Positions 46,154 through 54,568 of a stretch of DNA of 64,000 nt are shown one piece after another (position 1 is the first letter of the stretch; each line of letters begins with the position of its first letter). The DNA lies in assembly GCA_944320845.1 (NCBI GenBank), contig CALUJA010000007.1, forward strand, positions 1 through 64,000. Reading direction: 5' to 3'. This DNA is from an uncultured Phocaeicola sp. (lineage in GTDB: Bacteria; Bacteroidota; Bacteroidia; Bacteroidales; Bacteroidaceae). The notes under the pieces are model-generated. The model did not search any database. It saw only the letters and a list, made by a program, of their open reading frames with translations, and was not told the DNA's origin. The position numbers and the translations under genes are program-made.

Positions 46154-46390
46154 TTATCTTAAACGATATCCACTTACATATATATATACTTTTCTTCCTG
46201 TACTCGGACAAATCAATGAACCTACTCCAAAACAGTCATTATCCAAAAAATTTTCATTTCCTGCTAAGGCTTCTACATTTTCCAACATCAAAGTATTCAT
46301 ACCTCCAATTGTCTTTTCTCTTTTCATTAATACCGTCAAGGCACCTACACATACAATCACAAATACTACTACAAACAATAAACGATTCAT
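46154..46390 (-). CDS. NVEALA-family peptide 4
   Basis: This 78-residue prepeptide (start MNRLLFVVVFVIVCVGALTV at 46390; the frame is open to 46444 but that runs into the promoter) has motif TLMLENVEALAGNE and a tail with two cysteines (DCFGVGSLIC) ending YVSGYRLR. It is the promoter-proximal gene of the minus-strand run and is divergent from the membrane regulator. Its low GC matches peptide 3. Confidence 0.8.
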   Translation of the reverse strand: MNRLLFVVVFVIVCVGALTVLMKREKTIGGMNTLMLENVEALAGNENFLDNDCFGVGSLICPSTGRKVYIYVSGYRLR

Positions 46391-46413
46391 AATTCTTATA
46401 TTTTTAACATACG

Positions 46414-46445
46414 CAAAGGAAATGCTCTTTATGTACTTCTCCAAA
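46414..46445 (-). promoter_or_regulatory. Promoter of NVEALA gene 4 and downstream run
   Basis: On the minus strand, -33 TTTG (46445-46442) and -7 TTCCTTTG (46421-46414) are spaced by 20 bp, one base off the Bacteroidetes consensus. The same pair with the same spacing is kept at 39487-39518. Confidence 0.6.
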
Positions 46446-46453
46446 CATCTTAC

Positions 46454-46522
46454 CTTAATTTTGTCTTAATTTTTACCTTAGAAAATTCTAAGACTGATGT
46501 CCGAACCTTAACTTTATCTTAA
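46454..46522. promoter_or_regulatory. CTTAA direct-repeat operator
   Basis: CTTAA occurs at 46454 and 46465 (11 bp apart), CTTAG at 46477, and CTTAA at 46507 and 46518 (11 bp apart). The palindrome TTAGAA-AA-TTCTAA lies at 46478-46491. Tandem half-sites at one helical turn are what OmpR/PhoB-type winged helices bind, and such a domain is encoded by the adjacent gene. The block is directly upstream of the -33 box of NVEALA gene 4. Confidence 0.65.
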
Positions 46523-46581
46523 CAATGCCAATATCGTCCAAAAGATATAACAAAATCGTCGTTTTTATAAAATTTAATCAT

Positions 46582-46589
46582 TACTTTTG
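46582..46589 (+). promoter_or_regulatory. Promoter -7 element of the winged-helix regulator
   Basis: TACTTTTG fits TAnnTTTG and lies 29 nt before the regulator ATG. Confidence 0.5.
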
Positions 46590-46618
46590 CCCTGAGATTA
46601 CCAACATTAAAATTATCT

Positions 46619-47581
46619 ATGAAAAAAGCTCCCTATATTCTTTTCATCGGAATTACGCTTATAGTAATCAGCATCATACTGATTGGCACAAACTATCATT
46701 ATGCGAAAACCAAGCTGAACGAAACCTTATTTTATACTCTGCAAAAATGTGTGGACAAAGACTTGGCTGGACGAATGCTACCGATTCCCGCTTCATCATC
46801 CGGTTTTACAGCCAACAGAAAAGTAAAGACAGCTGAAATTACCACATACAACGAAGCAACCCAACAGACAAAAACCGACACCATCGTGTTTCGTGACAGC
46901 ATTGACCAGAATATATATAAAAATCTAACAAAGCAATATGTACTGGCCCAATTAAATCCCATCCGACCGGACACTCTGCTGAAACTTTTCAAGCAAGAAC
47001 TAAAGGAGCGTCACGGTGTGGATATGGCTGCCGGAATCACCTATTGGGACGGGAAACAGGCACACTACAGCGGAAATGACTCCGCAACATATGCACAACC
47101 GTCTTACTGCGTCCGGATTGACTCACTCGATGTCTATTATCAGCTATGGGTGGAAGCACGGGCGAACTGCGGAATCGGCACGGTTATGAGATTTGGGTCT
47201 CCGATGGGGTATACCACCTTCATAGCGTTGGCCGCCGGACTGCTGACAACGGGTCTGGCTCTGTTTCTGCAACGAAAAAAGAAAAAAGAAAAAAGCCTGA
47301 AGGAAGAAATCAAAACAAACCTTGCAGCGGGAACCGTTACCATAGCGAAAAACAGCTACAGCCTGCCACCGTTGGAAATCCGGCTGCTCGACCTGTTTTT
47401 GAACCATCCGTATCGCATTTTAAACAAGGAGGAAATAAAAAGACAGATATGGGAGAGTGAAAGCGTGACCGACAATACGCTTTATGTGCACATCACCAAA
47501 ATAAAAAATCTGCTGCAACCGCACAGCTACACGATAACCAACATCCGCAATTGCGGCTACAGGTTTGAGAATGTTTCCTGA
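46619..47581 (+). CDS. Membrane-bound one-component winged-helix regulator
   Basis: This 320-residue protein has transmembrane helices at about 6-24 and 199-218 enclosing a periplasmic domain of about 170 residues. A lysine-rich linker (219-230) and a C-terminal OmpR/PhoB-type winged helix (about 235-318) follow, with recognition helix DNTLYVHITKIKNLL and wing TITNIRNCGYRF. There is no receiver or kinase domain, so it senses in the periplasm and binds DNA from the membrane, like ToxR/CadC but with the DNA-binding part at the C-terminus. It faces the NVEALA4 promoter, across CTTAA direct repeats that suit its fold. It is the only regulator in the locus. Confidence 0.85.
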   Translation: MKKAPYILFIGITLIVISIILIGTNYHYAKTKLNETLFYTLQKCVDKDLAGRMLPIPASSSGFTANRKVKTAEITTYNEATQQTKTDTIVFRDSIDQNIYKNLTKQYVLAQLNPIRPDTLLKLFKQELKERHGVDMAAGITYWDGKQAHYSGNDSATYAQPSYCVRIDSLDVYYQLWVEARANCGIGTVMRFGSPMGYTTFIALAAGLLTTGLALFLQRKKKKEKSLKEEIKTNLAAGTVTIAKNSYSLPPLEIRLLDLFLNHPYRILNKEEIKRQIWESESVTDNTLYVHITKIKNLLQPHSYTITNIRNCGYRFENVS

Positions 47582-47695
47582 CTGAAAAAAGCGTGTAAAG
47601 CCTGGCCGTTTTTTATACTCCAACTTTTATTTTTCATTTTTACTCTCACTACTCTCACCCTTGCCCGTAATCCGCTATGCCATAAATGGTTATAG

Positions 47696-47747
47696 GGTGG
47701 TGGTAGCAAACTGTTTTCAGAGGATTACACCGCCTGCTACCACCACC
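47696..47747. repeat. 13-bp inverted repeat in regulator/propeller gap
   Basis: GGTGGTGGTAGCA (47696-47708) pairs perfectly with TGCTACCACCACC (47735-47747) around 26 nt. It lies in the gene-free stretch 47582-48025 between two convergent genes and may act as their terminator, although no T run adjoins. Further on, TCCCTACACCC near 47811 and GGGTGTAGGGA near 47887 form a second, wider inverted pair. I see no gene in this stretch. Confidence 0.55.
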
Positions 47748-48025
47748 TTTCAGCGAAAAACGGGTGAAAAGACTCGTGCCGCACAAGGAAAAGCGTGCAG
47801 GGAAATCGCTCCCTACACCCTCCCGACACGTTTCCCGACACGCATAAACCATTAATCAACAATCCGTTAACAGCAAAAGTGTAGGGTGTAGGGAAATTTG
47901 CAAAAAACTTTTCTGTAAATCGTGCAGAGTCCGGACGGAATCTGTCCGTCGGAATGCACATTTCATGCATCGGAAATTATTTTTCAAAGGATGTGCGGAG
48001 CATATTGCCGGATGAAACACGGCGG

Positions 48026-49099
48026 TCAGCGCTTCCAGGAAAAAGCAAACAGCGGCGTGCCGGCATTCACATCGGCAGCCCAAATCAGGCCGCGCGCTTC
48101 GTCCACAAAGAAGCCCGCCAACGGACGGTCGAACTCATAGCTGCATTCCGGCTCGCCCGACAAGGTGAACACACGCAGTCGCCGTGCTCCCTGCCGCGCT
48201 TCCGAAGGGTTCTGCTTCATCAGGTCGTCAAAACGGGTGCCGTCGTACAGGGCATAGATGTGGCTGTCGGTAACCTGCACATCCCAATACCCCATGCAGC
48301 CCTCCGGAATGCCGTAGCCTTCGGCCGATACGCTGAATGCCGGTTCGCCGTCCGGCCCTATGCAATGCGTCTGCTCGCCGTCCAGCGCAGGCAGGGCATA
48401 ACAGTCCAGCACATCGCCCAGCTGGGTTGCCGCCACCAGCCGCTCTCCATCGGGAGTCAATGACAGGAAGGAACGCCACGCCTGAGCCACGGCCGGAGCG
48501 GAAGCGGCCAGCAACTCCTTGTCCGCAACCGGAATCTCCGCCCGCCTTTCGCACAGCCTGCCGCAGGAATCGACGATGCAGAAACGGCTTTCACCCGAAT
48601 AGTCGGGCATCAGAAAACCGCCGCCGGGCAGCGGAACAAAGTCAAGCGGCAGCAAGACAGCCTCCTCCATACGCACCATGCGCTCAAGCACCGGAGTCAT
48701 CCCCCTGCCTATGCCGCCATAGACGGCTATCTTCCGCCCGTTGGAATCGAGTATCCCCACCCGGTTCGGGCCTAAAAAGCGCACATCACTGCCGGAAAGA
48801 ATCTCTTCAGGCCCTTCGCCCACCGGACCGAACGACGACAGGTAGCCGAACTCCGGATAAGTGAACGCATGGCAGCAGCGGCCGGGGGCATGGAGGTCGA
48901 AAACCACCGCCACATCACCCTCCACCCGAATGCGGTAAGGATAACGCATATACACGGAATCGACAGAAACGGCCTTTCCCTCCAGCTCATAAACGGGAAG
49001 CCGTGAAAAGTCGGCGGAAACCGCCTCTCTATTTTTGCCGCATCCTGCCAGCAGCAGAACGGCAGCCGCCAGTAGCGGCAAAGCAAAAGCATATTTCAT
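48026..49099 (-). CDS. 6-bladed beta-propeller lipoprotein 8
   Basis: This 357-residue lipoprotein (VLLLAGCGKN) is of the BF3164 type with GPVGEGPEEILSGSDVRF, GILDSNGRKIAVYGG, VFTLSGEPECSYEFDRPLAGFFVDEARGLIWAAD. It is outside the divergent regulator block, on the far side of 46619-47581, so it is not in the NVEALA4 transcript. Higher GC than the NVEALA genes. Confidence 0.78.
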   Translation of the reverse strand: MKYAFALPLLAAAVLLLAGCGKNREAVSADFSRLPVYELEGKAVSVDSVYMRYPYRIRVEGDVAVVFDLHAPGRCCHAFTYPEFGYLSSFGPVGEGPEEILSGSDVRFLGPNRVGILDSNGRKIAVYGGIGRGMTPVLERMVRMEEAVLLPLDFVPLPGGGFLMPDYSGESRFCIVDSCGRLCERRAEIPVADKELLAASAPAVAQAWRSFLSLTPDGERLVAATQLGDVLDCYALPALDGEQTHCIGPDGEPAFSVSAEGYGIPEGCMGYWDVQVTDSHIYALYDGTRFDDLMKQNPSEARQGARRLRVFTLSGEPECSYEFDRPLAGFFVDEARGLIWAADVNAGTPLFAFSWKR

Positions 49100-49135
49100 G
49101 ACCCAGTAAATAATTTTACCAAAAAAAGTCCGGCA

Positions 49136-51073
49136 TCACGCCTGAAGCTCCTCACACTCTTTCAGCCACAAGGCCGCACTTGCATCGCTCGGCATACGCC
49201 AGTCGCCGCGCGGACTGAGCGAAACGGAACCCACCTTCGGCCCGTCGGGCAGGCAGGAACGCTTGAACTGCTGTGAAAAGAAGCGGCGGAAGAAGATGGT
49301 CAGCCACTTCTTGATGGTGGTGCTGTCATACACTCCCTTGAAGGCTATCTCCGCCAGATAGAAAATCTTGGCCGGACGCGAGCCGAAGCGCAGGAAATGA
49401 TAGAGGAAGAAGTCGTGCAGCTCATACGGCCCGACAAGGTCTTCGGTCTTCTGCCGGATGTTTCCGCTCTCGTCGGCCGGAATCAGTTCGGGACTTATCG
49501 GCGTGTCGATAATGTCGAGCAGCGTGTTGCGCGAAAGCATGTCCACCCCCGTCTGTGCCACCCAGTTCACCAGATAGCGCACCAGCGTTTTCGGGATGCT
49601 GACATTGACTCCATACATCGACATGTGGTCGCCGTTATACGTAGCCCATCCCAGCGCCAGTTCCGAAAGGTCGCCCGTGCCGATGACCAGTCCGCCCACC
49701 TTGTTGGCATAGTCCATCAGAATCTGCGTACGCTCGCGGGCCTGTCCGTTCTCGTAGGTCACATCGTGGAGCGACATGTCTTGCCCGATATCCTGAAAGT
49801 GCTGGATGCAGGCCTCCTTGATGCTGATTTCCCTGCAGGTCACTTGAAGCGAGCCCATCAGCGAAAGGGCGTTGCCGTAGGTGCGGTCGGTCGTGCCGAA
49901 TCCCGGCATGGTAATGCCGACAACCCCCTTGCGCGGCAGCCCGAGCTTATCGAACGCCTTCACGCACACCAGCAAGGCGAGCGTGGAGTCAAGGCCTCCG
50001 GAAATGCCCACCACCACCGTGCGGCAGCCCGTATGCACCAGACGCTTGGCAAGCCCCGCCACCTGGATGGAGAATATCTCTTCGCAACGCTCGTCCAGCC
50101 GCTGTCCGCCCGACGGGATGAACGGATGAGCCTCTACCGAACGGGTCAGCGCAAGCCCCCGCCCCTGCACCTGCTCGGTCGTGACATGCAGAGCAGGACT
50201 CTGGCCGTATTTCTGCACACTGGCGGCAAAGGTGGTATTGCCCAACCGCTCCGCACGCAGATGCTCTATATCGATTTCACTCATCACCAGCTGCTCGTCA
50301 AACGAAAAGCGGTCGGCCTCCGCCAGCAGCGTTCCATTCTCATAAATCATGGCATTGCCGGCAAAGACCACATCGGTAGTCGACTCTCCGAAGCCCGAAG
50401 ATGCGAAAACATATCCCGCCAGGCAGCGGGCCGACTGCTGGGCCAGAAGCGAGCGCAGGTATTGGTGCTTGCTGATGTTTTCCGTATCGGCAGACATGTT
50501 GAATATCACCTCGGCCCCCTTCAGAGCAAGCTCCGAACTGGGCGGAATAGGTGCCCATACATCCTCGCATATCTCGATGCCGAAACACATGTCGGGCGTA
50601 TCAAACAGCAGGTTGGCACTCACACTAACCGTCTGTCCGCAGAGGCGGACGGTCAGCGTATCGGGATGAGCCTCGGCGGAAGCAAACCACCGATGCTCGT
50701 AAAACTCCTTGTAATTTGGCAGGTAAGTCTTGGGAACGACACCCAGAATCTTGCCCTTCTGAAAAACGACAGCACAATTGAGCAGCGTGGAATTGGCCAT
50801 GACCGGCATTCCCACGATGGATATGATGTCGAGCTGGCGGGTATCGTTCATCACCTGCATCAAGGCAAGCTCGGCCTGCTCCAGCAAAATCTGCTGGCCG
50901 AACAGGTCTCCACACGAATATCCCGTAAGATTCAGTTCGGGAAATATCACTACCTGTGCGCCTCTACCGTCGGCCACCACAATCTGCGCCTCAGTCTGCT
51001 GAGCATTGAATCTGCAATCGGCCACCTTTACCGCAGGTATGGCCGCCGCCACTTTAACAAAACCAAACTTCAT
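49136..51073 (-). CDS. nadE: Glutamine-dependent NAD synthetase
   Basis: This 645-residue two-domain enzyme makes NAD from deamido-NAD, glutamine and ATP. The N-terminal nitrilase-type glutaminase has the Glu-Lys-Cys triad at E46 (FPELNLTGYS), K115 (PKTYLPNY) and C169 (GIEICEDVW). The synthetase domain has SGGLDST at 358-364 and GTGDLSELALGW. The frame is open to 51112, but MKFGFVKVAAA at 51073 starts the first nitrilase strand. It is probably a single gene. Confidence 0.95.
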   Translation of the reverse strand: MKFGFVKVAAAIPAVKVADCRFNAQQTEAQIVVADGRGAQVVIFPELNLTGYSCGDLFGQQILLEQAELALMQVMNDTRQLDIISIVGMPVMANSTLLNCAVVFQKGKILGVVPKTYLPNYKEFYEHRWFASAEAHPDTLTVRLCGQTVSVSANLLFDTPDMCFGIEICEDVWAPIPPSSELALKGAEVIFNMSADTENISKHQYLRSLLAQQSARCLAGYVFASSGFGESTTDVVFAGNAMIYENGTLLAEADRFSFDEQLVMSEIDIEHLRAERLGNTTFAASVQKYGQSPALHVTTEQVQGRGLALTRSVEAHPFIPSGGQRLDERCEEIFSIQVAGLAKRLVHTGCRTVVVGISGGLDSTLALLVCVKAFDKLGLPRKGVVGITMPGFGTTDRTYGNALSLMGSLQVTCREISIKEACIQHFQDIGQDMSLHDVTYENGQARERTQILMDYANKVGGLVIGTGDLSELALGWATYNGDHMSMYGVNVSIPKTLVRYLVNWVAQTGVDMLSRNTLLDIIDTPISPELIPADESGNIRQKTEDLVGPYELHDFFLYHFLRFGSRPAKIFYLAEIAFKGVYDSTTIKKWLTIFFRRFFSQQFKRSCLPDGPKVGSVSLSPRGDWRMPSDASAALWLKECEELQA

Positions 51074-51223
51074 ATATAATGTATTGTTTAATATCTGACA
51101 CTGCCACCGCAAAAATAAGGATTTATTATGAATAAAAAGGGGAATGCCGGCCTCTTTTTGTCTTCACCCGCTTTTTTCCTCTGAAAGCAACAGGCGTTTC
51201 ACCGACATGAAACACCGGCTTCA

Positions 51224-51251
51224 CAGGCATGAAAAGCAGGTTTCATGCCTG
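51224..51251. repeat. 11-bp hairpin in nadE/fur divergent gap
   Basis: CAGGCATGAAA (51224-51234) pairs perfectly with TTTCATGCCTG (51241-51251). CATGAAA occurs once more at 51206. The rest of the 352-bp divergent gap 51074-51425 holds the fur promoter and nothing else that I recognise. Confidence 0.55.
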
Positions 51252-51353
51252 CCAAAACAAACGCTTCCAACGGGAAAGGCAGACGGCCGCAAGGAAAACA
51301 CGCCGGCCAATCCTTCAAAAGAACTTAAATAAAGTAAAATATCGGCCGCCCGC

Positions 51354-51383
51354 TTGCTATTATAAAAAATCTTTGTACCTTTG
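51354..51383 (+). promoter_or_regulatory. Promoter of fur-rubrerythrin operon
   Basis: TTG (51354-51356) and TACCTTTG (51376-51383) are separated by 19 bp, a close match to the Bacteroidetes consensus, 42 nt before the Fur-family ATG. Confidence 0.65.
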
Positions 51384-51425
51384 TGCTTGAAATAAAATTG
51401 TAACAATTACAGAATTTGAAAGGGC

Positions 51426-51851
51426 ATGAAAGTTTACGAATACTTGACAAGCTACAACATCAAGCCGTCCGTACAGCGCATTGCCATAATGGACTACCTG
51501 CTGAAGCACAAGACACATCCGTGCATTGACGAGATATACTTGGCTTTGAGCAAGGATATCCCTACCCTTTCAAAGACGACTGTATACAATACGCTCAAGC
51601 TTTTCGTGGAACATGGCGCCGCCAAAATGCTGACCATCGACGAAAGAAACGCGTGTTTTGACGGTGACCTTTCCCGGCATGCCCACTTCCAATGCAAGGT
51701 GTGCGGCAGGATATACGACATCCCGCTGGAGGAAAAACGTGACGAGGAAGCTGAAAGCATGATACAGGGCGGCTTCACCGTAGAAGAAGCCCACCGCTAC
51801 TATAAGGGCGTATGCCCGCGATGCGCTGCCGGCAACGCACAAAAAAGCTGA
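51426..51851 (+). CDS. Fur-family regulator, PerR-like
   Basis: This 141-residue winged-helix repressor has its DNA-binding part at residues 1-75 (LSKTTVYNTLKLFVEHG as recognition helix), followed by the HAHFQCKVC metal region. Structural zinc cysteines are C90/C93 and C130/C133, and H85/H87 are likely regulatory metal ligands. It is followed after 54 nt by rubrerythrin, a peroxide-reducing protein, which is a typical PerR target, so a peroxide sensor is more likely than an iron sensor (inference from context). Confidence 0.88.
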   Translation: MKVYEYLTSYNIKPSVQRIAIMDYLLKHKTHPCIDEIYLALSKDIPTLSKTTVYNTLKLFVEHGAAKMLTIDERNACFDGDLSRHAHFQCKVCGRIYDIPLEEKRDEEAESMIQGGFTVEEAHRYYKGVCPRCAAGNAQKS

Positions 51852-51905
51852 AACTATCAGACTGACAATTAACGATATTAACTAACAACTAAAACTTTTA
51901 GCATT

Positions 51906-52460
51906 ATGAAAAAATTTATCTGTACTGTTTGTGGTTACATCTACGAAGGAGAAACCGCTCCTGAAAAGTGTCCGTTGTGTAAAGCCCCCGCTTCTAAGTT
52001 CAAAGAAATGGAAGAAAGCGCAGAAGGCGGCTTGCAGTTTGTTGACGAACACGTTATCGGCGTAGCCAAAGGCTGCGACGACGAAATGATTAAGGACTTG
52101 AACAATCACTTCATGGGCGAATGTACCGAAGTAGGCATGTATCTGGCCATGAGCCGTCAGGCCGACCGCGAAGGTTATCCGGAAGTGGCAGAAGCCTTCA
52201 AGCGCTATGCATGGGAAGAAGCAGAGCATGCTGCCAAATTCGCCGAGCTGCTTGGCGACTGTGTATGGGATACCAAGACCAATCTGGAAAAGCGCATGAA
52301 CGCTGAATGTGGCGCTTGCGAAGACAAGAAGCGCATCGCTACCCGCGCCAAGGCTCTGAATCTGGATGCCATCCACGATACGGTTCATGAAATGGCAAAA
52401 GACGAAGCCCGTCACGGAAAAGGCTTCGAAGGTCTCTACAACAGATACTTCAAGAAATAA
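51906..52460 (+). CDS. rbr: Rubrerythrin (rubredoxin domain first)
   Basis: This 184-residue cytoplasmic peroxide reductase has an N-terminal rubredoxin-type iron site C6/C9 and C22/C25. A ferritin-like di-iron domain follows ([31 protein letters not shown], then [16 protein letters not shown]). The order, rubredoxin first, is the 'reverse' rubrerythrin found in anaerobes. It reduces hydrogen peroxide to water in a strict anaerobe. It lies downstream of the PerR-like gene in the same direction and ends at a terminator. Confidence 0.93.
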   Translation: MKKFICTVCGYIYEGETAPEKCPLCKAPASKFKEMEESAEGGLQFVDEHVIGVAKGCDDEMIKDLNNHFMGECTEVGMYLAMSRQADREGYPEVAEAFKRYAWEEAEHAAKFAELLGDCVWDTKTNLEKRMNAECGACEDKKRIATRAKALNLDAIHDTVHEMAKDEARHGKGFEGLYNRYFKK

Positions 52461-52495
52461 TCTCGGCCGTTTCTGAGAATACCATTCATTTTTTC

Positions 52496-52540
52496 ATTCC
52501 AAGCTGCGTGAAGTCTTCACACGGCTTGGAATGATTTTTT
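52496..52540 (+). terminator. Terminator after rubrerythrin
   Basis: ATTCCAAGC (52496-52504) pairs with GCTTGGAAT (52524-52532) with an inner GTGAAG/CTTCAC pair, followed by gaTTTTTT. It lies between convergent rubrerythrin and fbp and could act on both. Confidence 0.8.
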
Positions 52541-52558
52541 CATGCGGCAGACACTTGC

Positions 52559-54556
52559 TTATAAAGACTTCTCCTTGACTATACCCAAACGATAGGCAGC
52601 CAGAAGTTTCTTTAAATCTCCTATCTGCACCATCAGTTCACGCCCCTTGTCTGTATCTTTCACCATCATGCGCTTGCTGCTCATCTCCACAATCTGTGTG
52701 GTAGACTTGATGTCCTGACCTTCTTCGATGGCCTTCTGGGTCGAAGTGAACGGCTCATGCTGCACCAGCTGGAATCCGCGCGAATGATAGACCAGCGTAT
52801 AACCGGCTATCCCCGTCTCCGGCTGATAGGCTTTTGAAAACCCGCCGTCGATAACCATCAGCTTACCGTTTGCCTTAATAGGCTTCTCGCCTCTTCCGGC
52901 CCTTACCGGCACATGTCCGTTGATGATATGACGGTGCTCGCCTTCTACCCCAAACTCATCCATAATCATATCGCAAATGTCTTCCCTGTCACGCAAGCTA
53001 TAATAATGTCCCTTCACTTCCTTGTGCGTCTCCTTATCCAGCAGGAAATAACGCTCAAATGTAGCCATCTTGCTCTTGTCGAAAGCAGGAGAATCCGGAC
53101 CGCACCACAGATACCAAAGATAGTCAAGCGCAAAGGCTCTCTCACCACTGTTGCTTTCAGAGAAATAAGCTGTGCGGATAAGCTGCCCCACACGGTCCAG
53201 CAAGGCTTTTCCTTTGTATTTCTTGCCCAAAATGTCTATTTCCTTCAGTGTTCCGTCCTCATTGAGCGGCATGGAAGCATGAAACAGCAGATTTGAGTTG
53301 CACACATTATACATGCAGCCGTATCGGAACAGGCATTTCATATGCTTGCGCAGCTTCTCACTCCGGGTAAACGAACTGTGCAGCTTCGTCACGATTTCGC
53401 GCTCTTCGTCTGTCAGACGATAAGGGTCTTCGGGATTCACCGTAGGCAGATAGCAGTCGCGCATCTCATACTCCCGTCCATCGGCAACAAACACTTTCCG
53501 TTCGAAATCGATGTGATGAAGCAACAGGCGGTTCTCCATCTTGAATTCCGGACGGCGGCGGATAATCTCGGCCTCCAATTTGAACTGAATGACGCTGATG
53601 GCCTTATGCATCTGGGCTATCAGGCGCAGTGTCTTGTCATTATAAGGAGTCGTGGCTTCATCCATCCTCGGTCCGAACAGTTCGCAAGGGTCATTGGCAT
53701 AGGTCTCCATAGCAAATGTGGCAAGAGGCAGGAGGTTGATGCCGTATCCGTCTTCCAATGCCGGCAGATTGCCGTAGCGCATGGCCAGACGAAGCACATT
53801 GGCCATACTGCAATCGTTGCCTGCCGCAGCCCCCATCCACAGAATGTCATGGTTGCCCCACTGAATATCGAAATTATGATAATTGCAAAGCGTATCCATG
53901 ATAATGTGCGGACCGGGCCCTCTATCGAAGATATCACCCAATATATGCAATGTGTCAATCGTAAGCCGCTGTATCAGATTACACAAAGCCACAATGAAGT
54001 CGTCCGCCCGACAGGTGTCAATGATTGTGCTGATGATTACATTGATGTAAGCCTGCTTGTTAGGGTCCATACTGCTCTCGTGAAGCAACTCCTGGATAAT
54101 GTACGAAAACTCCTCAGGCAATGCCTTGCGCACTTTCGAGCGCGTATATTTCGATGATACATTCTGGCAGACCTTCACCAACTGATTAAGCGTAATGACA
54201 TACCAGTCCTCCAAATCCGTTTCCGTCTCCTTGACCAGCTGCAGTTTCTGCTCAGGATAATAAATCAAGGTACAAAGCTCCTTCTTTTCCGCTTCGCGAA
54301 GGGTGTTTCCGAATATCTCGTTCACCTTGCGCTTGATAGCTCCCGAAGCATTGCGCAACACATGCTGAAAAGCCTCATACTCTCCATGAAGGTCGGCCAG
54401 AAAATGTTCCGTCCCCTTCGGCAGGTTCAGTATGGCTTCCAGATTGATAATCTCCGTACTGGCTGCAGCTATCGTAGGAAAATTATGCGAAAGCAACTCC
54501 AGGTAACGGAAATCACGCTGAATCATTTCGGTAGTAATCTGATTGTCAGTTTTCAT
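52559..54556 (-). CDS. fbp: Fructose-1,6-bisphosphatase, class III
   Basis: This 665-residue gluconeogenic enzyme hydrolyses fructose 1,6-bisphosphate. It belongs to the large metallophosphatase type found in Firmicutes and Bacteroidetes. Metal motifs are DLHGEYEAF (near residue 55), GDIFDRGPGPH (near 203) and GNHDILWMGA (near 234), and the late region has INGHVPVRAGRGEKP. Length and order are normal. It is followed by the rubrerythrin terminator, and the next gene upstream is the YidE-type transporter 12 nt away. Confidence 0.95.
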   Translation of the reverse strand: MKTDNQITTEMIQRDFRYLELLSHNFPTIAAASTEIINLEAILNLPKGTEHFLADLHGEYEAFQHVLRNASGAIKRKVNEIFGNTLREAEKKELCTLIYYPEQKLQLVKETETDLEDWYVITLNQLVKVCQNVSSKYTRSKVRKALPEEFSYIIQELLHESSMDPNKQAYINVIISTIIDTCRADDFIVALCNLIQRLTIDTLHILGDIFDRGPGPHIIMDTLCNYHNFDIQWGNHDILWMGAAAGNDCSMANVLRLAMRYGNLPALEDGYGINLLPLATFAMETYANDPCELFGPRMDEATTPYNDKTLRLIAQMHKAISVIQFKLEAEIIRRRPEFKMENRLLLHHIDFERKVFVADGREYEMRDCYLPTVNPEDPYRLTDEEREIVTKLHSSFTRSEKLRKHMKCLFRYGCMYNVCNSNLLFHASMPLNEDGTLKEIDILGKKYKGKALLDRVGQLIRTAYFSESNSGERAFALDYLWYLWCGPDSPAFDKSKMATFERYFLLDKETHKEVKGHYYSLRDREDICDMIMDEFGVEGEHRHIINGHVPVRAGRGEKPIKANGKLMVIDGGFSKAYQPETGIAGYTLVYHSRGFQLVQHEPFTSTQKAIEEGQDIKSTTQIVEMSSKRMMVKDTDKGRELMVQIGDLKKLLAAYRLGIVKEKSL

Positions 54557-54568
54557 AGTATGGCATTT

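Noticed and set aside
46434-46530. A CRISPR-like repeat set from the recurring CTTAA units
   Set aside because: Units are only 5-6 bp, with no spacers of even length and no cas genes; they fit an operator.
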